This document shows, piece after piece, positions 48,046-59,989 of a stretch of 64,000 bases of DNA. The number at the start of each line of letters is the position of its first letter. Within the stretch, counting starts at the first letter, position 1. Source of the stretch: Manihot esculenta (taxonomy: Eukaryota; Streptophyta; Magnoliopsida; Malpighiales; Euphorbiaceae); NCBI RefSeq assembly GCF_001659605.2, contig NC_035164.2, forward strand, positions 9,820,994-9,884,993, written 5' to 3'. A program made the translations under genes and the position numbers. The notes beneath the pieces were generated by a model that saw nothing but the letters and a program-made list of their open reading frames with translations, searched no databases and had not been told where the DNA came from.

Positions 48046-48089
48046 CTCGACAGTTGGGGCAATAACTGCCGAGAAGGTAAAGGGGCAAT
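48046..48089 (+). other. Element D hairpin and polypurine tract
   Basis: CTCGACAGTT (48046-48055) can pair with AACTGCCGAG (48064-48073), one mismatch, directly before GAAGGTAAAGGGGCAAT, which abuts the 3' LTR. A similar hairpin precedes the internal tract copy at 46505-46531. Confidence 0.75.
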
Positions 48090-48590
48090 TGATGACCTCT
48101 GAGTTCACCTCATCCCCGTCTAGGGCCAGGCCCATGAAAATAGCCCATTACTTAGAGATCCTCAAGCCACTCACGCCAATCGGGTCCAGTCCGCTCAGCC
48201 TCCAGACCGGGCTTCATCTGGCTTTCTCCACCGGGCCGGTCTCGTCTTCACCGCGCCTCAGGCCGGTCTCATTTGGGCCCAGCTTTGTTCCTATCCTCCA
48301 GCCCAACCCGGAACTCGAAGAAGGATCCATCCATCTGCCTCGTAGACCCGCCTACACGCGCACAGGGAGAATCAGAGGCCGTTACGCATGGAGCAGAGAT
48401 CTGATTCCCTCGTACGTCCGTATCAGCGTAGCAGGGACAGGTGGTCTAATGATACTCGTTCTATTGGCACGTCACTAGCAGACAAAAGGAAACCTATAAA
48501 AGGAGAAATACTCTCTTCTAGGTTTAAACTTTTTCTAAGTTTTACAGAACCCATTGTAAAAACCTTATTTCTTTGGATCTCAGATCATCA
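48090..48590 (+). repeat. Element D 3' LTR (501 bp)
   Basis: Same length and ends as the 5' LTR, nine transitions by eye; followed by AACCT. Confidence 0.94.
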
Positions 48591-48595
48591 AACCT
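48591..48595. repeat. Target-site duplication of element D (right)
   Basis: AACCT, identical to 35543-35547. Confidence 0.92.
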
Positions 48596-49016
48596 CATTG
48601 GCTTATCCCATTTGCACTGATGTATAGTGTTGGAAGATGGCTTTGTGCAACATTGAGAGGGAATAAAAAAATTGCAAAAGTCAAACAAAGATAAAATAAC
48701 CTAAAGATGGTTCAATGAATAAGCCTATATATATCAAGTCCAAAATTATAGAGTCTAGAAAAACCAATAAATCAAACCATGATTATTAGTTTATAGATGT
48801 GCACTTTTTTGAAATTTCAAATCAAATCAAATAATCATATTGAATCTAACTTATTTTATTATTTTAATTTTTTACTAAAAATCGAATTAAAATCGTTTCT
48901 GAACCCTATCAAACCTATATTATAGCATTAGAATCATACCGATAACATATTTTTTATAGGTATTTTTTATACCTATTCTTTTTATAATCTTTTAGGTATA
49001 TTATAAACTTTAAAAA

Positions 49017-49103
<87 letters not shown>

Positions 49104-50455
49104 ATATTATTTATTATAATTTACATACTAGTATTATTTTTTATTCATCAACTTTTTCTTAATAAATTTAGTTATAAAATAACTAAATCATTTTATCATT
49201 GTTAATTTCAAGTGTATTACTATATTTGTAACTCATATGTGAGATATCAACCATATAATTAAAAATTATAAAATAAAATAATAATTAAAATATTTATTAA
49301 ATAATATTCTTATATTATTATTTTCATGCTTAATTTTGTATATATATATACACACTTTAAATAATTTGTAAATAGTTCAAATGAAAATATAGGGCATGCT
49401 ATAAGCCATAGAAAGGTAATACACATATGTCTCATTGTTGCAAGGACCTATCACAAGGGCTTGTGCTAAGCGCTGCTCCAAAACTTGGTAGAAAGTGCAA
49501 TTAAGGAAGGAATTAACACTTACAATGAAGAATCCAAATTGAAAAAGCATAAGGACCTGCATGAGAGGCCATTTGTGATGTTATTCCAAGTTTGCAACGC
49601 ATAATGAGATAAACAAAAGAAAACACAAAGCAAATAGCCATAAAATGAGGTAGCAAGTACACATGAAAGGCTGTATTTTCCTCTCTTACCCCGTGGTGTA
49701 TTTTGTTTCATACTATGAAAGAGTGTTTTTCATGTTGGTCGAAATTTTCATGGCTAATTTTTATCTTGTTTAGGTGTATGTTGAACTTTTAATTAAGACC
49801 TCTTGAATTAATTTAGGCTTAATACTAGTAGTTTTCAGCCAATCATTGCTTAGAGGAAAATTTTCCTATCCTGTTTAGGAATGGAATTTTTGTAATCTTA
49901 GATTAAAAAGGTTGGACTGTTTGATATTGAAAATCTTCCTAATATAGTCCGTCATCCCTTATATCTTTGTAAATATATATTTTTTTGAGATTTAATAAAA
50001 TATGAGATGATTTTGTTCATTTTGTATTACATTAAGAATCGGCATCTATCAAGTTTAGTAACTTTTGTGGCAATTCAAATCCTATTTCTTGATTCGATTA
50101 TCTATATTCTTATTTATTTTATTATTCAAGGGTGTAGTAGAAAAATTCAGAATTTATTTTGGCATGTAATTTGCTATCATTATGCATTGGAGTTTTAGAT
50201 TGAATTATTGATGCGTGCAAAAGAGGGACAATATTTTTCAATAACTTGAAGTGTAAGAATGTTGTGATATTCTTTGAGTATTCAACTAGGCAAGCAAGAA
50301 ATCATGAGCAATCAAGGAGGGTTGAATTATTCATGCTGAATACTATATCTGGAAGATAAAAGAAAAAAGAAATGGACTTGTTTATTTAAAATTTATGCAT
50401 TCAATTTCAGTCATTATAAATTCACTTTAGAAAGCTCATATATGAGTTATTATAG
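48596..50455. other. AT-rich intergenic DNA, no gene seen
   Basis: No coding pattern or paired repeats recognised apart from the TA microsatellite. Small ORFs at 49377-49711 have no recognisable domain. Confidence 0.6.
49021..49099. repeat. (TA)n microsatellite
   Basis: About 39 uninterrupted TA repeats. Confidence 0.97.
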
Positions 50456-51049
50456 TGTGTTTTGATGTCTTTTAAAATCCTACATGAATTAGGAGTCAAA
50501 TTAGTAGGATTAGATATAGTTTTTCTTGTTTAAATAAGATTATCGTATATTTTCCTGTTTCAACTAGGATTTGTCTTATTTTTCTATTTCAATTAGGATT
50601 TATTTTATTTTCCTATACCAACTAGGATTTATTTTGTTTTTCTATTCCAATTAGAATTAGGAGATATTTGGCTATAAATAGCTTTTATTTTGTATGTAGG
50701 ACAGAATAAGTTAATAAGTAAAGATTTGATATTTCTCTCTATAATGAGAATTTATTATTAGAATTTTAGTTCTTCTCCATTATTTAGCAACTTATCAAGA
50801 TTCAATCTTGTGGCGTTCTAATATGAATTTCCTCCATACTTAGTTAACTTATGAACAAATTTCTTATGTCGTTTCCTAATTGGAATCGCTTGATTATTTT
50901 TATTTCTAATCATACTGGTTGATTAGAGGTGTGGTAGAGTAATCTTATGGAAGATATTTTTATCTCGTTCTTTGTCAAGTTGCATGACGAGATTTTTTAT
51001 CACGAGTTAATCCTGAGTTCCGCATTAATTATTACTTTAGAATTCTACA
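50456..51049 (+). repeat. Isolated 5' LTR of an old retrotransposon
   Basis: It starts near TGTGTTTTGATG, has several TAGGATTTRTYTTATTTT repeats and a TATA box (GGCTATAAATAGC near 50670), and ends AATTCTACA. A primer-site relic follows. The left end is approximate. Its partner LTR is not in the window. The gag relic at 57590 may belong to it. Confidence 0.7.
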
Positions 51050-51054
51050 TCAAT

Positions 51055-51067
51055 TAGTATCATAGCA
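51055..51067 (+). other. Degenerate tRNA-iMet primer-binding site
   Basis: TAGTATCATAGCA, five bases after the LTR end, differs from the common TGGTATCAGAGCA at two positions. Confidence 0.72.
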
Positions 51068-51234
51068 TAGGTCATAGATAAATTATAATTTATCTATCAA
51101 ACTTGTTGTCTTATTCTATTTCAATTTCATAGTTAAAGTTGTTATAATTGTTTCATTATTTGATTAGTATTCTTATTTTTGTAGCATATTTCTTATTTTT
51201 GTTTATTACATTTAACTACAAAATAACATACTAT

Positions 51235-51620
51235 CAGTGACGACTTTTTCCGTCGCTGATAATAAAAAATTTGTCGCTAAAAATTTCAGCGACGGATTTC
51301 TAACGGACTCAAATCCATCGCTTAAAGTCATGTCGCTAATTTTTTTCGACGGATCGAAATTCCGTCAGAAATAGCAGCGATGGATTTCCGATGGATTTGA
51401 ACTCTATCGGATAAATTTGCGACGGCTTTTCCGACGGATAATTCAGTCGGAAATTTTTGCAACGAACGCTGCTCGTCGCTAAATCCGTCGGAAATTCCAA
51501 ATTCATCTGATGAACAATCCGTCGCTAATCTGTTGGAAATAATTAGCGACGGAAAATTTTCGTCGAAAATATTAACACATTTTAACAAATATTCTCACAA
51601 ATCCGTTGCTAATCTATTAA
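51235..51620. repeat. CACTA left subterminal repeats
   Basis: Over ten copies of variants of TCCGTCGCT / GCGACGGA in both orientations, the expected binding-site array of a CACTA end. Confidence 0.85.
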
Positions 51621-51928
51621 AATTCGATCACAAAAAATAATTTCCTGCTTTTATTTAGATATCCTCTGTATAATCAAATCATTTATAATCAAGAATCATA
51701 TTTAATATAAATCAAACATATCATATTTAATATAAATCAAACATCATTCATAATAATTATAATTCATGTTCATAATACTTAACAATATTCATAAAATTTA
51801 AAATAAATCCATAATACTTAACAATGTACATAAAATTTAAAATAAATTCATAATACTTAACAATGATCATAAAATTTAAAATAAATCCATAATACTTAAC
51901 AATGTTCATAAAATTTAAAACTAATGCA

Positions 51929-53513
51929 TCAATTTGTTGAACCATCTGATAGAGAAGTAGAATTTGCAATTGTGTTATGCGGTGAAGATCTTTTTTTTTG
52001 TTTTTCAATGATTTCATCTGATCTTTTATTTGCTTTTCTATCTGCACTCGCATTTGCTTTTGCATTTGCTCCATGTCTTCTTTCATTTTGATCCGGTTTT
52101 GCTCTAAATATTTGTTCAACCTCCTCTAAAGAAAACATAGTTTGAGAAGGTCCTCCAGAATGAGCTGATGTGCATGAGAAAGATGTAGTTGGAGTTTCTG
52201 ATTTTGCAATATCAGAAGATCCAAAACCATAAACCCTCCATTTACTACTTCCAGAAATTTCAATCCACTTATTCAAATCAAAAGCATACTGACTTTTACA
52301 ATTGCTATTCACATTCTCAGCAATGGCACTCAAATAAGCTCCCTAAGTAAAGAAAGAAAACATAATAGACATTTCATTAACCATACACAACTAATGATAA
52401 CATAACAAATAGAAAAATAATGTGATAACAATAAATAAGCAAAAAGTAACTTACATCAACTCGTCGTGATTTTTCATCAATGAAAACACCTTGACTCCCT
52501 TTTTTGTGTGAGTTGCACGAAATAGTTCAAGTTGAGTTGGTTGCCTACCTAACTTCTTTGCCTATAAAAAAGAAATAATCACACAACACAAGATGCACGA
52601 ATAGTTTCTAACCATCTATATAAAAACAGAATTGTATAAATAAAAGTAAGAAATAATAGAGTTATACCAATCTATTCTCATGAACCTCCAGTTTTATTGA
52701 ACCACCAGAGTGTTTCGTAATAGTTCCATCTTTTTCTACGTTTCTATTTGCTTTACCAGCTTCTGATTTCTTTCTCCACTCTGGTGTACTCTAATATGCA
52801 ACAAGTTTATTCCATATCTCTGCCTCCATCCAATCTGGTCCTAAATTATATAGATAAGCAACATCTGTCTTCTTATGCTTGCGCAACAATTCGCTCCTAA
52901 CTCTATTAACAATGTCTCGCAGTCTTTTTTTACCTACCTTTTTCCCAAGCAATTCAAACCATTTATTCTTCACTCTCATCCCATACATATCGACTCTACA
53001 AATAACAATCATTGTTATGTAAATTTAATAAACTTAAAATGCATGTTAGAAATTTTAGAATATAAGTTGTATTTACCCGAAAAAGTCCAAAGAGCTCGTC
53101 TTTTGTCTTTAAAGGTATTTCTGACCAAGTTTTCCATAGAGCAGTGTAGCGCATTTTAATGTCATTAGTGATTGATCTAGTAACTGTAGAATCTGAAAAA
53201 GTACAATATTTTTATATATAATGAGTAGTTGTAAGTAATAATACATATTAAATTAATAGTAAAAAGCTGTATATGACTTACACATTTCCTTTCAATCTAA
53301 TCAATTGTCGATCAGACGGGTTTGATGGGGATATCCCAAGTTTGGACCTCTAGTTCGAACTGATGATGATGAGGATGCGTTTGCTTGCCCCATTAATGCT
53401 TGTGGGGTGTGCTCCAGTATTTTCTCTTGCACCTGTACTGCCTCATTTGTTTCATTCATAGAGAGCTGCTGGTTATGTCCTCTACCTCTAGATGATACTG
53501 CTCTTCGAGGCAT
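51929..53513 (-). pseudogene. CACTA accessory gene relic (plant transposase family 24-like)
   Basis: The start is MPRRAVSSRGRGHNQQ (53513). Likely exons then follow at about 53202-53072 (STVTRSITNDIKMRYTALWK), 53000-52682 (KNKWFELLGKKVGKKRLRDI ... GPDWMEAEIWNKL), 52564-52463 (AKKLGRQPTQLELFRATH) and 52343-51929. GT/AG borders are plausible. The pattern matches the Transposase_24 family that accompanies plant En/Spm elements. In-frame stops near 53301 and at 52791 suggest it is dead. Confidence 0.7.
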
Positions 53514-53611
53514 TTGAAAAAATAATTGTCCATAAGTTTAAATTAACAATAAAGATAAACAATATATAAAACCATAATCAAATATAAAAATATGATATAC
53601 TTTACAATGTA

Positions 53612-54755
53612 TCATTCAGAATCATCTTCTAAGTTTACATCATCATCACTATCAACACCATCAACTTCTAAATTGTCATCTGACTCTTCAGTGTCCTCTT
53701 CCTCTACCTCTTCATCCTCATCTTCATCTTCCACCACTCCAAGTGGTTTTTGCATATGTTGCAATTCATTAACATCCACCTCAACTATAATACTTGAATC
53801 AAGTAACATTGTGGGATCATCAAGTTCGGTTGTTGGTACAATTTCTTGAGGTCTTGAGACATCATCATCCTGATAAGCAACATCATTGGAGTTTTGCTCA
53901 TTTGAATTGTTGTTAACCATGGAAGGTCCAATATTGTAAGTGCTCCTAGCTTTGGTTTTGAAAACCGCACACCAGTCAACTCTGACTTTATTGATTTTAG
54001 GGTATTTAATATAGCAAACTTGATGAGCTTGTTGATCTAAAATAAATGAATCAGATGATGCTAGCCTTAATTTGACATTGATTTCTACAAGACCATATTG
54101 AGGATGGACTCTTACCCCTCTATTAGTGTCAAAACATTCATACTTGAAATGGATTATCTTGTTTCTCTCTCCAAAGTACTCTAATTCTAATACCTCATTC
54201 AGCAAGCCATAGTAATCACTTTCATATTCATTATAACAACTTCCTTTGACTCATACACCACTATTTAATGTTTTTCGCTCTCTGCCATAATCATGTCTAT
54301 GGAATTTAAATCCATTCACAAAGTATCCTTTATATGATTGTACTTTTCGGTTGGGCCCTTGAGCTATTTGATATATGCAATTATCAACTTCTTTTCTTGA
54401 AACATTAAGTTAGAAGTCAACAATAATGCACATGTTAAAATCATCACTTGCAATACTTACATAGTCTTTTAACCAATTAGCCAGTTCTCACTCTCGCATT
54501 CCCTCAATTTGTTAATCGCTGATATTTGGTATTATTTCTCGTAAATGAGAATAAAAAATCCTACACGAAAAAATTAATTTTTTTGTATCATAATTTATTT
54601 TATATGATTAATATGTTAATACTTAATTTAAATCACTTACTCAATAAACGGATCAATTTCATGACAATTCAACAACACATATAAATGTGCTGCACAGTAC
54701 TCTTTATTTGACAATATTCTACTATGATCCAAATGCCCAAAAGGTTGATCTGCAT
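53612..54755 (-). pseudogene. CACTA main transposase (TNPD-like), C-terminal fragment
   Basis: The C-terminal DUF4216-like region reads LNEVLELEYFGERNKIIHFK, RLASSDSFILDQQAHQVCYI and an acidic tail (EDEDEDEEVEEEDTEESDD). Upstream minus-strand sequence adds GPNRKVQSYKGYFVNGFKFH and an exon with FGHLDHSRILSNKEYCAAH, ending in a GTAAG donor. Everything N-terminal to that, including the catalytic region, is absent; unrelated sequence follows from about 54780. Confidence 0.75.
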
Positions 54756-54779
54756 AAGTGAAAATCGAAAGGTACTAGT

Positions 54780-56340
54780 CACTGATTGGCATACAAATAT
54801 TTAGGTACTAGTCATAGAGAGCTAATTACAATATCATACACTTGAGAAGACTTGAAGAGAAAAAGGCCATGTGCTTGAAAAGATTAGGTTATTACTATGA
54901 ATTTCATATCATGAGAGAGAGTTTCTAGCTATATGGAGAAATTAAAAGAGCTTCATGCACACTTAAGACTTGAACAATTTGTTCAACAAATCAAATAATG
55001 CATGTGCCACGCACCTATAGAGAGAAGCAGAACAATCTCTAGTAAATAAAGATGATGATCATCAACATATAGTTCAATCAAGTATTTCAAGTGAATCTGT
55101 GGGACTTCTAAACCTGTTTCAAAAGAAAGTGTGCATCCTGTTGAACAAGCATTTCAAAAGAAGTAGCTGGTTAGAGCTAACGCGTTTGGATTTGAGAAAA
55201 GAAAAATGTTGCTGCTTTGTTTATGCACCATGCCATTTTTGTGATAGGGTGCACGAAACATAATTAGTTCTCTGAATATAATTTGAAAATATAAAAAGCA
55301 AATACTAATTGAGAAAGTTTTCAACAGGCTTTGCAGACTGCAAAAAATACATGAGATGAGAAACTAAAAATATTAATGTATATTTATAGATGATCCTCGA
55401 CCAATTTTTTCTATTACTAAACCAATTTTGCTATTTCAATGATACAACTTGCTGGCATACAGAGTATCCAAAGATTTTTATAAAGATAAGAAATTAATTG
55501 GTCATAAATTTTCAAAATCAAGCATTAATATTCTTTCTGTTCTTTGGCAATACAATTTGTTTTCAACTGTAAAAATACAATGATTATATCCTCCCAAGTT
55601 TGGACTTATATTAAACAAGTCACTATCAATCCACCAAAAGAATCATCAATAATTCTTACTGGAGTGTAGGGAAACAAGCGATTGTGAAAAATTGGAAGTA
55701 TTTGAAACATACTAAAAAGTAAAGATATGTAAAAAATCATACAAAGATTAGATATTTCAAAACACAAGAAATAGTAAAATATTTATAAGAATTGGAGTAA
55801 ATAAAGTAAGACGAAAGTGTAAGGTTAGCTTACTGAAGTAAAAATAACTGTACAAATTGGTTTCTTCATTCTGAAACCTTAATCTCAAGAGTCATCACCG
55901 TCAAATGCAAAGACAAAAGTTAGATTTGTAATTGTTGATAATATTCTGAAAGGAAAAAAGGTGTACTCCTTAACACAAGTACTTCAGAAGCTAAACCAAG
56001 CGTTTCAGATGAACAATTTGTGCATTCTCCTGAATCAAGCAGTTAAGAAGCTAAATCAGGTGTTTCACAGAACCAATCTAGGTCTATCCCTAAGATAAGT
56101 TAAGCAGTTCAGAATCTAAACCAAGTATTTCTATGAACAATCTGTGAAGCCTTCTGAGCTGAGCAGTTTAGAAGCTAAACTAGATATTTCAAATGGGCAA
56201 CCAGTGCTTGCTCCTGAATCAAGTATATTAGAAGCTAAACCAAGTGTTTCAGATAAATATTCTGTGCATGCCCAAGCGTTTCATATGAACAATATACAAG
56301 TGCCCATAAGAGAAGCAATTCAGAATCTAAAATCAAATAT
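54780..56340 (+). pseudogene. Sequence of unknown origin inside the CACTA, possibly a captured gene fragment
   Basis: Its plus-strand composition is unlike the transposase genes. Pieces such as TSKPVSKESVHPVEQAFQ and repeated ESSxLEAKPSVSD peptides suggest exons of a repetitive host protein. No full frame remains, and I do not recognise the protein. Confidence 0.4.
55975..56340 (+). repeat. Imperfect tandem array, 60-69 bp unit, with coding-like character
   Basis: About five copies of a unit with GAAGCTAAACCAAGYRTTTC and GARCAATYTGTGCATGC. In one frame these read LEAKPSVSD followed by VHAPESS-like segments, partly open as the ORF at 56144-56581. Confidence 0.72.
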
Positions 56341-56359
56341 CTTATCTAAATTAATAATA

Positions 56360-56580
56360 TTATCACTAACCAGCAATGGCAGCGGCGGGGAGCGGCGACA
56401 GCGGGAACAGCAGCAGCAACGAGCGATAGTAGTAGTGGCGGCAGCAGCAACGAGCGATAGCAGCGCGACAGCAGGAATAGCAGCGGCGGCGGCTACAACG
56501 GCAAAGAGAAGGGTCTGGCACCAAGGAGAGGAGAGAAAGACAGCGGCTGAAATCAAAAGAGAGGATGAAAGAGATGATTA
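56360..56580 (-). other. GC-rich low-complexity block near the CACTA right end
   Basis: GCAGCRRCAGC-type repeats encode Ala/Ser/Cys-rich peptides in any frame. It may be the promoter/first-exon region of the minus-strand genes. Confidence 0.4.
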
Positions 56581-56589
56581 AGGTTTTTT

Positions 56590-56782
56590 TTTATATTCTT
56601 CGCATTTTCTGACGGATTAGTGACAAAATTTATTATTTTTAAAATTCATCGCAAATCCGTCACAAATCCGTCGCAAATATAAAAATAAAGTATTTATCGT
56701 TGATCCGTCGCTAACTTTTTTTTTTCTGACAGAAATAATGTTCATCGCTAAATCTGTCGCTGATAGTCCATTTTTTATGGTG
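56590..56782. repeat. CACTA right subterminal repeats
   Basis: Several TCCGTCGC / GTCGCTGATA variants up to the element end. Confidence 0.82.
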
Positions 56783-57589
56783 AATTTGCTTCAAAATTTT
56801 ATATATCACAACTAGTATAAAAAATAGAATATTTTTTTTTTCAAATATGAAATTCATGTGATAATAAAATTGTATCTAAAGGATTTATGACTTCTTTGTA
56901 ATCTATTTGACATAAACTTTTGTCGCACTTGTTGTTTTGAATTTTTGGCACTATTAGACATCTAAAGTTGTTGTTTTTAAGTTAGTTTTTATTAGTTTAG
57001 AGATTTTGAACATTGGATAATAGTTCAGATTCAATTTGAGCTTCTATTAAGAAATTAAGGAATTCGTTTTATTTTTTAAATTAATATTTTGTTTCTATCT
57101 TTGTTTCATTTCATTTATTAGCATTCCATACATATTGAGTAATATACTTGTTGCATGTTGCTCATTATTTTGCATCTTTAACATACTTAATCTCCATCGT
57201 GTGCTATTATTGTCATTTTCATGTTAGTCTCTAATTTTGTTACTATGTTTTTTATTGTTTAGGATATCGTTACTAAATTATTTTATTGTGATTTTACTAA
57301 ACTCATATTGTGTGTTGATTTTATAGTGCAATATTATCAAATTGAATGTTGAGAGGTAGAGGCTTGAGTGCTGAGTTGATAAGAGGGTAAAAGCTAACTT
57401 GTGAGCGAAACATGAGAGAAATAACCTTTTCGAGAGAAACATATAAGCAAGCATGTGAGGTTCAACTTTTGTTTTTTTTATTTTGCTTTAGATTAAATTA
57501 TAGGATTACAAGCAAAGATAAAGAAGTTGAGCTAGTTTATAACTTTTACACATGCAAAGCAATCATAGACCAATGCCAAGGCTTGAATG
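56783..57589. other. AT-rich sequence between CACTA and gag relic
   Basis: No gene seen. If the LTR at 50456 belongs with the gag relic, this is its untranslated leader. Confidence 0.5.
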
Positions 57590-59108
57590 TAGTGCTACAT
57601 GACTTTCTTAACAACATGGAGAGACAATCCAAAAAAATTGAGGAGATGCGGCAAGCTAGTGTCAACATCACTAGAAAAATAAGAAATAGAGGAAACAAAG
57701 ATAATCAACTTTCCACAAAAGAAATGGGTGATTCAGCTTTTGAATCTAAAAAAGATGTGCAATATGTGAAAAAGAGATAGAGGAGGGAGGAGTGACTAGA
57801 AAAGAAAGATAGCAACATCAATTCTATTAAGATGAAGATTCCTCAATTTAAAGGTCGGAATTATGCTAAAGCTTAGCTTAAATGAGAGCAGAAGGTGGAG
57901 TTGATATTTTTGAATACCACAACAACTACAAGGAAAAGAAGGTAAAAATAGTTATTGTTGAGTTTGATGATTACATGTTGGTTTGGTAAGACCAATTGCT
58001 CTTATCTAGGTGCAAAAACCAAGAAGTGCTAGTAGCAACTTGGAAAGAGATGAAGTGCATCATATGAAAAAGGTTCATTCCATCTTATTAGTACCGTGAG
58101 TAATACCAAAAGTTACAAAGATTAACACAGGGGTCCATGTTTGAGGACTACTATAAGGAGATCAAAATCACAATGATAAGAGCTAATATGGAAAAGGACT
58201 AAGAAGCAATAATGGCCACATTTTTAAGTGGGCTTAATAAAAAAAATCACTAGCATCATTGAATTGTGCATTTGTATGGAACTTGAAGATATGATAAGTA
58301 TGGCAATGAAAGTGGAAAAGAAGCTGAAATGAAAAGTGGCACAAAGACCTTTTGAAATAGCAATTGGACGTCCAAATGGTCCAAGAAAGATGACAAAGGC
58401 AGAGACAAGGTTTCTAAAAGTAAGAACAAGGGCTTCAGTGGCAAGTCATAAAGCATAGCTTCTAAAGCAACACCTAAAATGCAAACTTTATCCAATAAGC
58501 ACCATAATATCAAGTGCTTCAAGTGCTTAGGGATAGGACACATTGCATTTCAATGTCTCAACAACAAGACTATGTTTCTGTGTGATAATGGTGAAGTTTT
58601 CTCCGAGTTGGGAATTTGACAATGTCAACATGCCACCTTTAGAAGACTATTCTACGAAAATAACATCGATTATATTATGCAAAGTGAATGGCTTGTTGCC
58701 AAGCATGCATTAAACATACTAGTAAAAGAAAAAGACTTTGAATAATGAGAAAATATCGTTCACATGTGATGCCTCATAGGTGGAAAGGTATATATGATGA
58801 TTATTGAAAGTGGGAGCTATACCAATGTTACTAATACTACTTTAGTTGAAAAATTAGGGTTGAAGTGTGAGAAGCATTCCAAGCCATATCAACTACAGTA
58901 GCTAAAGGATAGTGGAGAAGTTAAAGTCACAAAATAGGTTGTTTTAATGTTCTTTATAAGTCGATATGTTGATGAGATAACGTGCAATGTGGTTCCAATG
59001 CAAGCTATACATCTTTTATTCGGAAGGTCATTGGAATTTAATCAAAAATTTTCACACGATGGATACCATAATCTATATTCATTCTATATAAAAGAGTAAA
59101 GTCATATT
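57590..59108 (+). pseudogene. Degenerate Ty3/gypsy gag-protease, plus strand
   Basis: Gag pieces are IKMKIPQFKGRNYAKA, KVKIVIVEFDDYMLVW, RLTQGSMFEDYYKEIKI, MIRANMEKD and TFLSGLNKKN, followed by a zinc-knuckle relic (KCFKCLGIGHIAFQC). A protease-like region comes next (VYMMIIESGSYTN..., canonical DSG seen as ESG). Many stops and frameshifts are present. The fold resembles Reina/Galadriel-type chromovirus gag. It is cut at 59108 by element F. Confidence 0.78.
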
Positions 59109-59282
59109 TGTAATACCCGGCTAGACTCCGGTATCGGAATTCCTACCGTCCGGTGGAATCTCGGATGTCGGAAACCTCTAGAAGGGTAAAACCATGTTTT
59201 ATAAAATATTTTTAATGTATTTTATGTTTTTAAGCAAAAAGGAAATTGAGTTTTGAATGAAATAGACCAAAGGAGGCTTTGC

Positions 59283-59455
59283 CAGGTTCGGCCGCCGAAA
59301 GTGAGGTTCGGCCGCCGAACATGGTGGGGTTTTGGGAGCGCTTTAGGCCTCCGAAAGCCTTGTTTGAAAGACTCAAGGTTCGGCCGCCGAACCTCATGTT
59401 CGGCCGCCGAACATGCATGAGGTGTGGGGGCACGTTAGGCCGCCGAAAGGTGGCA
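59283..59455 (+). repeat. Palindrome cluster 1 in element F LTR
   Basis: Four TTCGGCCGCCGAA sites upstream of the TATA box. 59376-59394 is AGGTTCGGCCGCCGAACCT and 59395-59415 is an adjoining 21-bp palindrome with CATG arms; both are symmetric except for the centre base. Confidence 0.87.
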
Positions 59456-59464
59456 GAACCAGCC

Positions 59465-59472
59465 CTATAAGA
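59465..59472 (+). promoter_or_regulatory. Element F LTR TATA box
   Basis: CCCTATAAGAGACC, at the position of the stronger boxes in A and C. Confidence 0.65.
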
Positions 59473-59989
59473 GACCCCGTGACCGAAACAGGCGAGGTTT
59501 TCTCTCCCATTTCGGCCGACGGTAAGCTTTAGCCCTCCTATGGTCATTTTAAGTGTTTTCCCTCAAATCCTTTAGATCTTAACAAGTTATATCTTGTTTT
59601 TGAAGAGTTTTAAAGTTTAAGCAAGTTTTGGAGCTTTGAGGTTCAAGAACTCGAATCTCCCCATCTTCGAGCTAGGATCGTTTCTCTCTCGATCTTCAAG
59701 AGGTAAGAGCCGATCTCTAGTTCTATATGTGTTTTAAGTAAGTTTTATGCAAGTTTTTGGGGTAGAAATGCATGAGTAGGCTTGATGGGTTTTTATGAAA
59801 AATCCATGGTTTTAATGTGTTTATGTGCAATGTGGCTTGCTTGTGTGTTGTAGTTGGGGTTTAAGCTTGTTGGAGACCCCTAGGAGCTTGTATGCTTGAG
59901 TATGCTTGTTGTAGAATAGGTTTATGCATGATTGGTTGTGTAGGGGGTTGTTTTGGGCATGAAGAACCAAGTTTCTGCCCTTTGGCAGA

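Larger units (their letters stand above)
35548..48590 (+). mobile_element. Element D: complete Tat-lineage Ty3/gypsy retrotransposon, 13.0 kb
   Basis: Two 501-bp LTRs start TGATGACCTC and end CAGATCATCA and are flanked by a perfect AACCT duplication. Inside are a TGGCGCC-type primer site, gag, pol with both a normal and an archaeal-type RNase H, a 38-bp tandem array, an antisense spliced gene, and a polypurine tract. The dual RNase H and the antisense gene between pol and the 3' LTR identify the Tat group. I count nine LTR differences, all transitions (about 1.8 percent), so it is fairly young. Confidence 0.95.
51214..56782 (-). mobile_element. CACTA (En/Spm) DNA transposon, defective, 5.6 kb
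   Basis: The left end is AACTACAAAATAACATACTA and the right end, reverse-complemented, is CACCATAAAAAATGGACTAT. Both are followed by ATCAGYGAC, variants of a CACTACAAAAAA terminal repeat. Dense GCGACGGA / TCCGTCGC subterminal repeats occupy both ends. Minus-strand relics of the two En/Spm genes lie inside, but the main transposase lacks its N-terminal and catalytic part. No convincing 3-bp duplication was found. Confidence 0.82.

Noticed and set aside
49021..49099. Long TA tract as an extrusion or replication element
   Set aside because: Simple microsatellite; nothing else supports a function.
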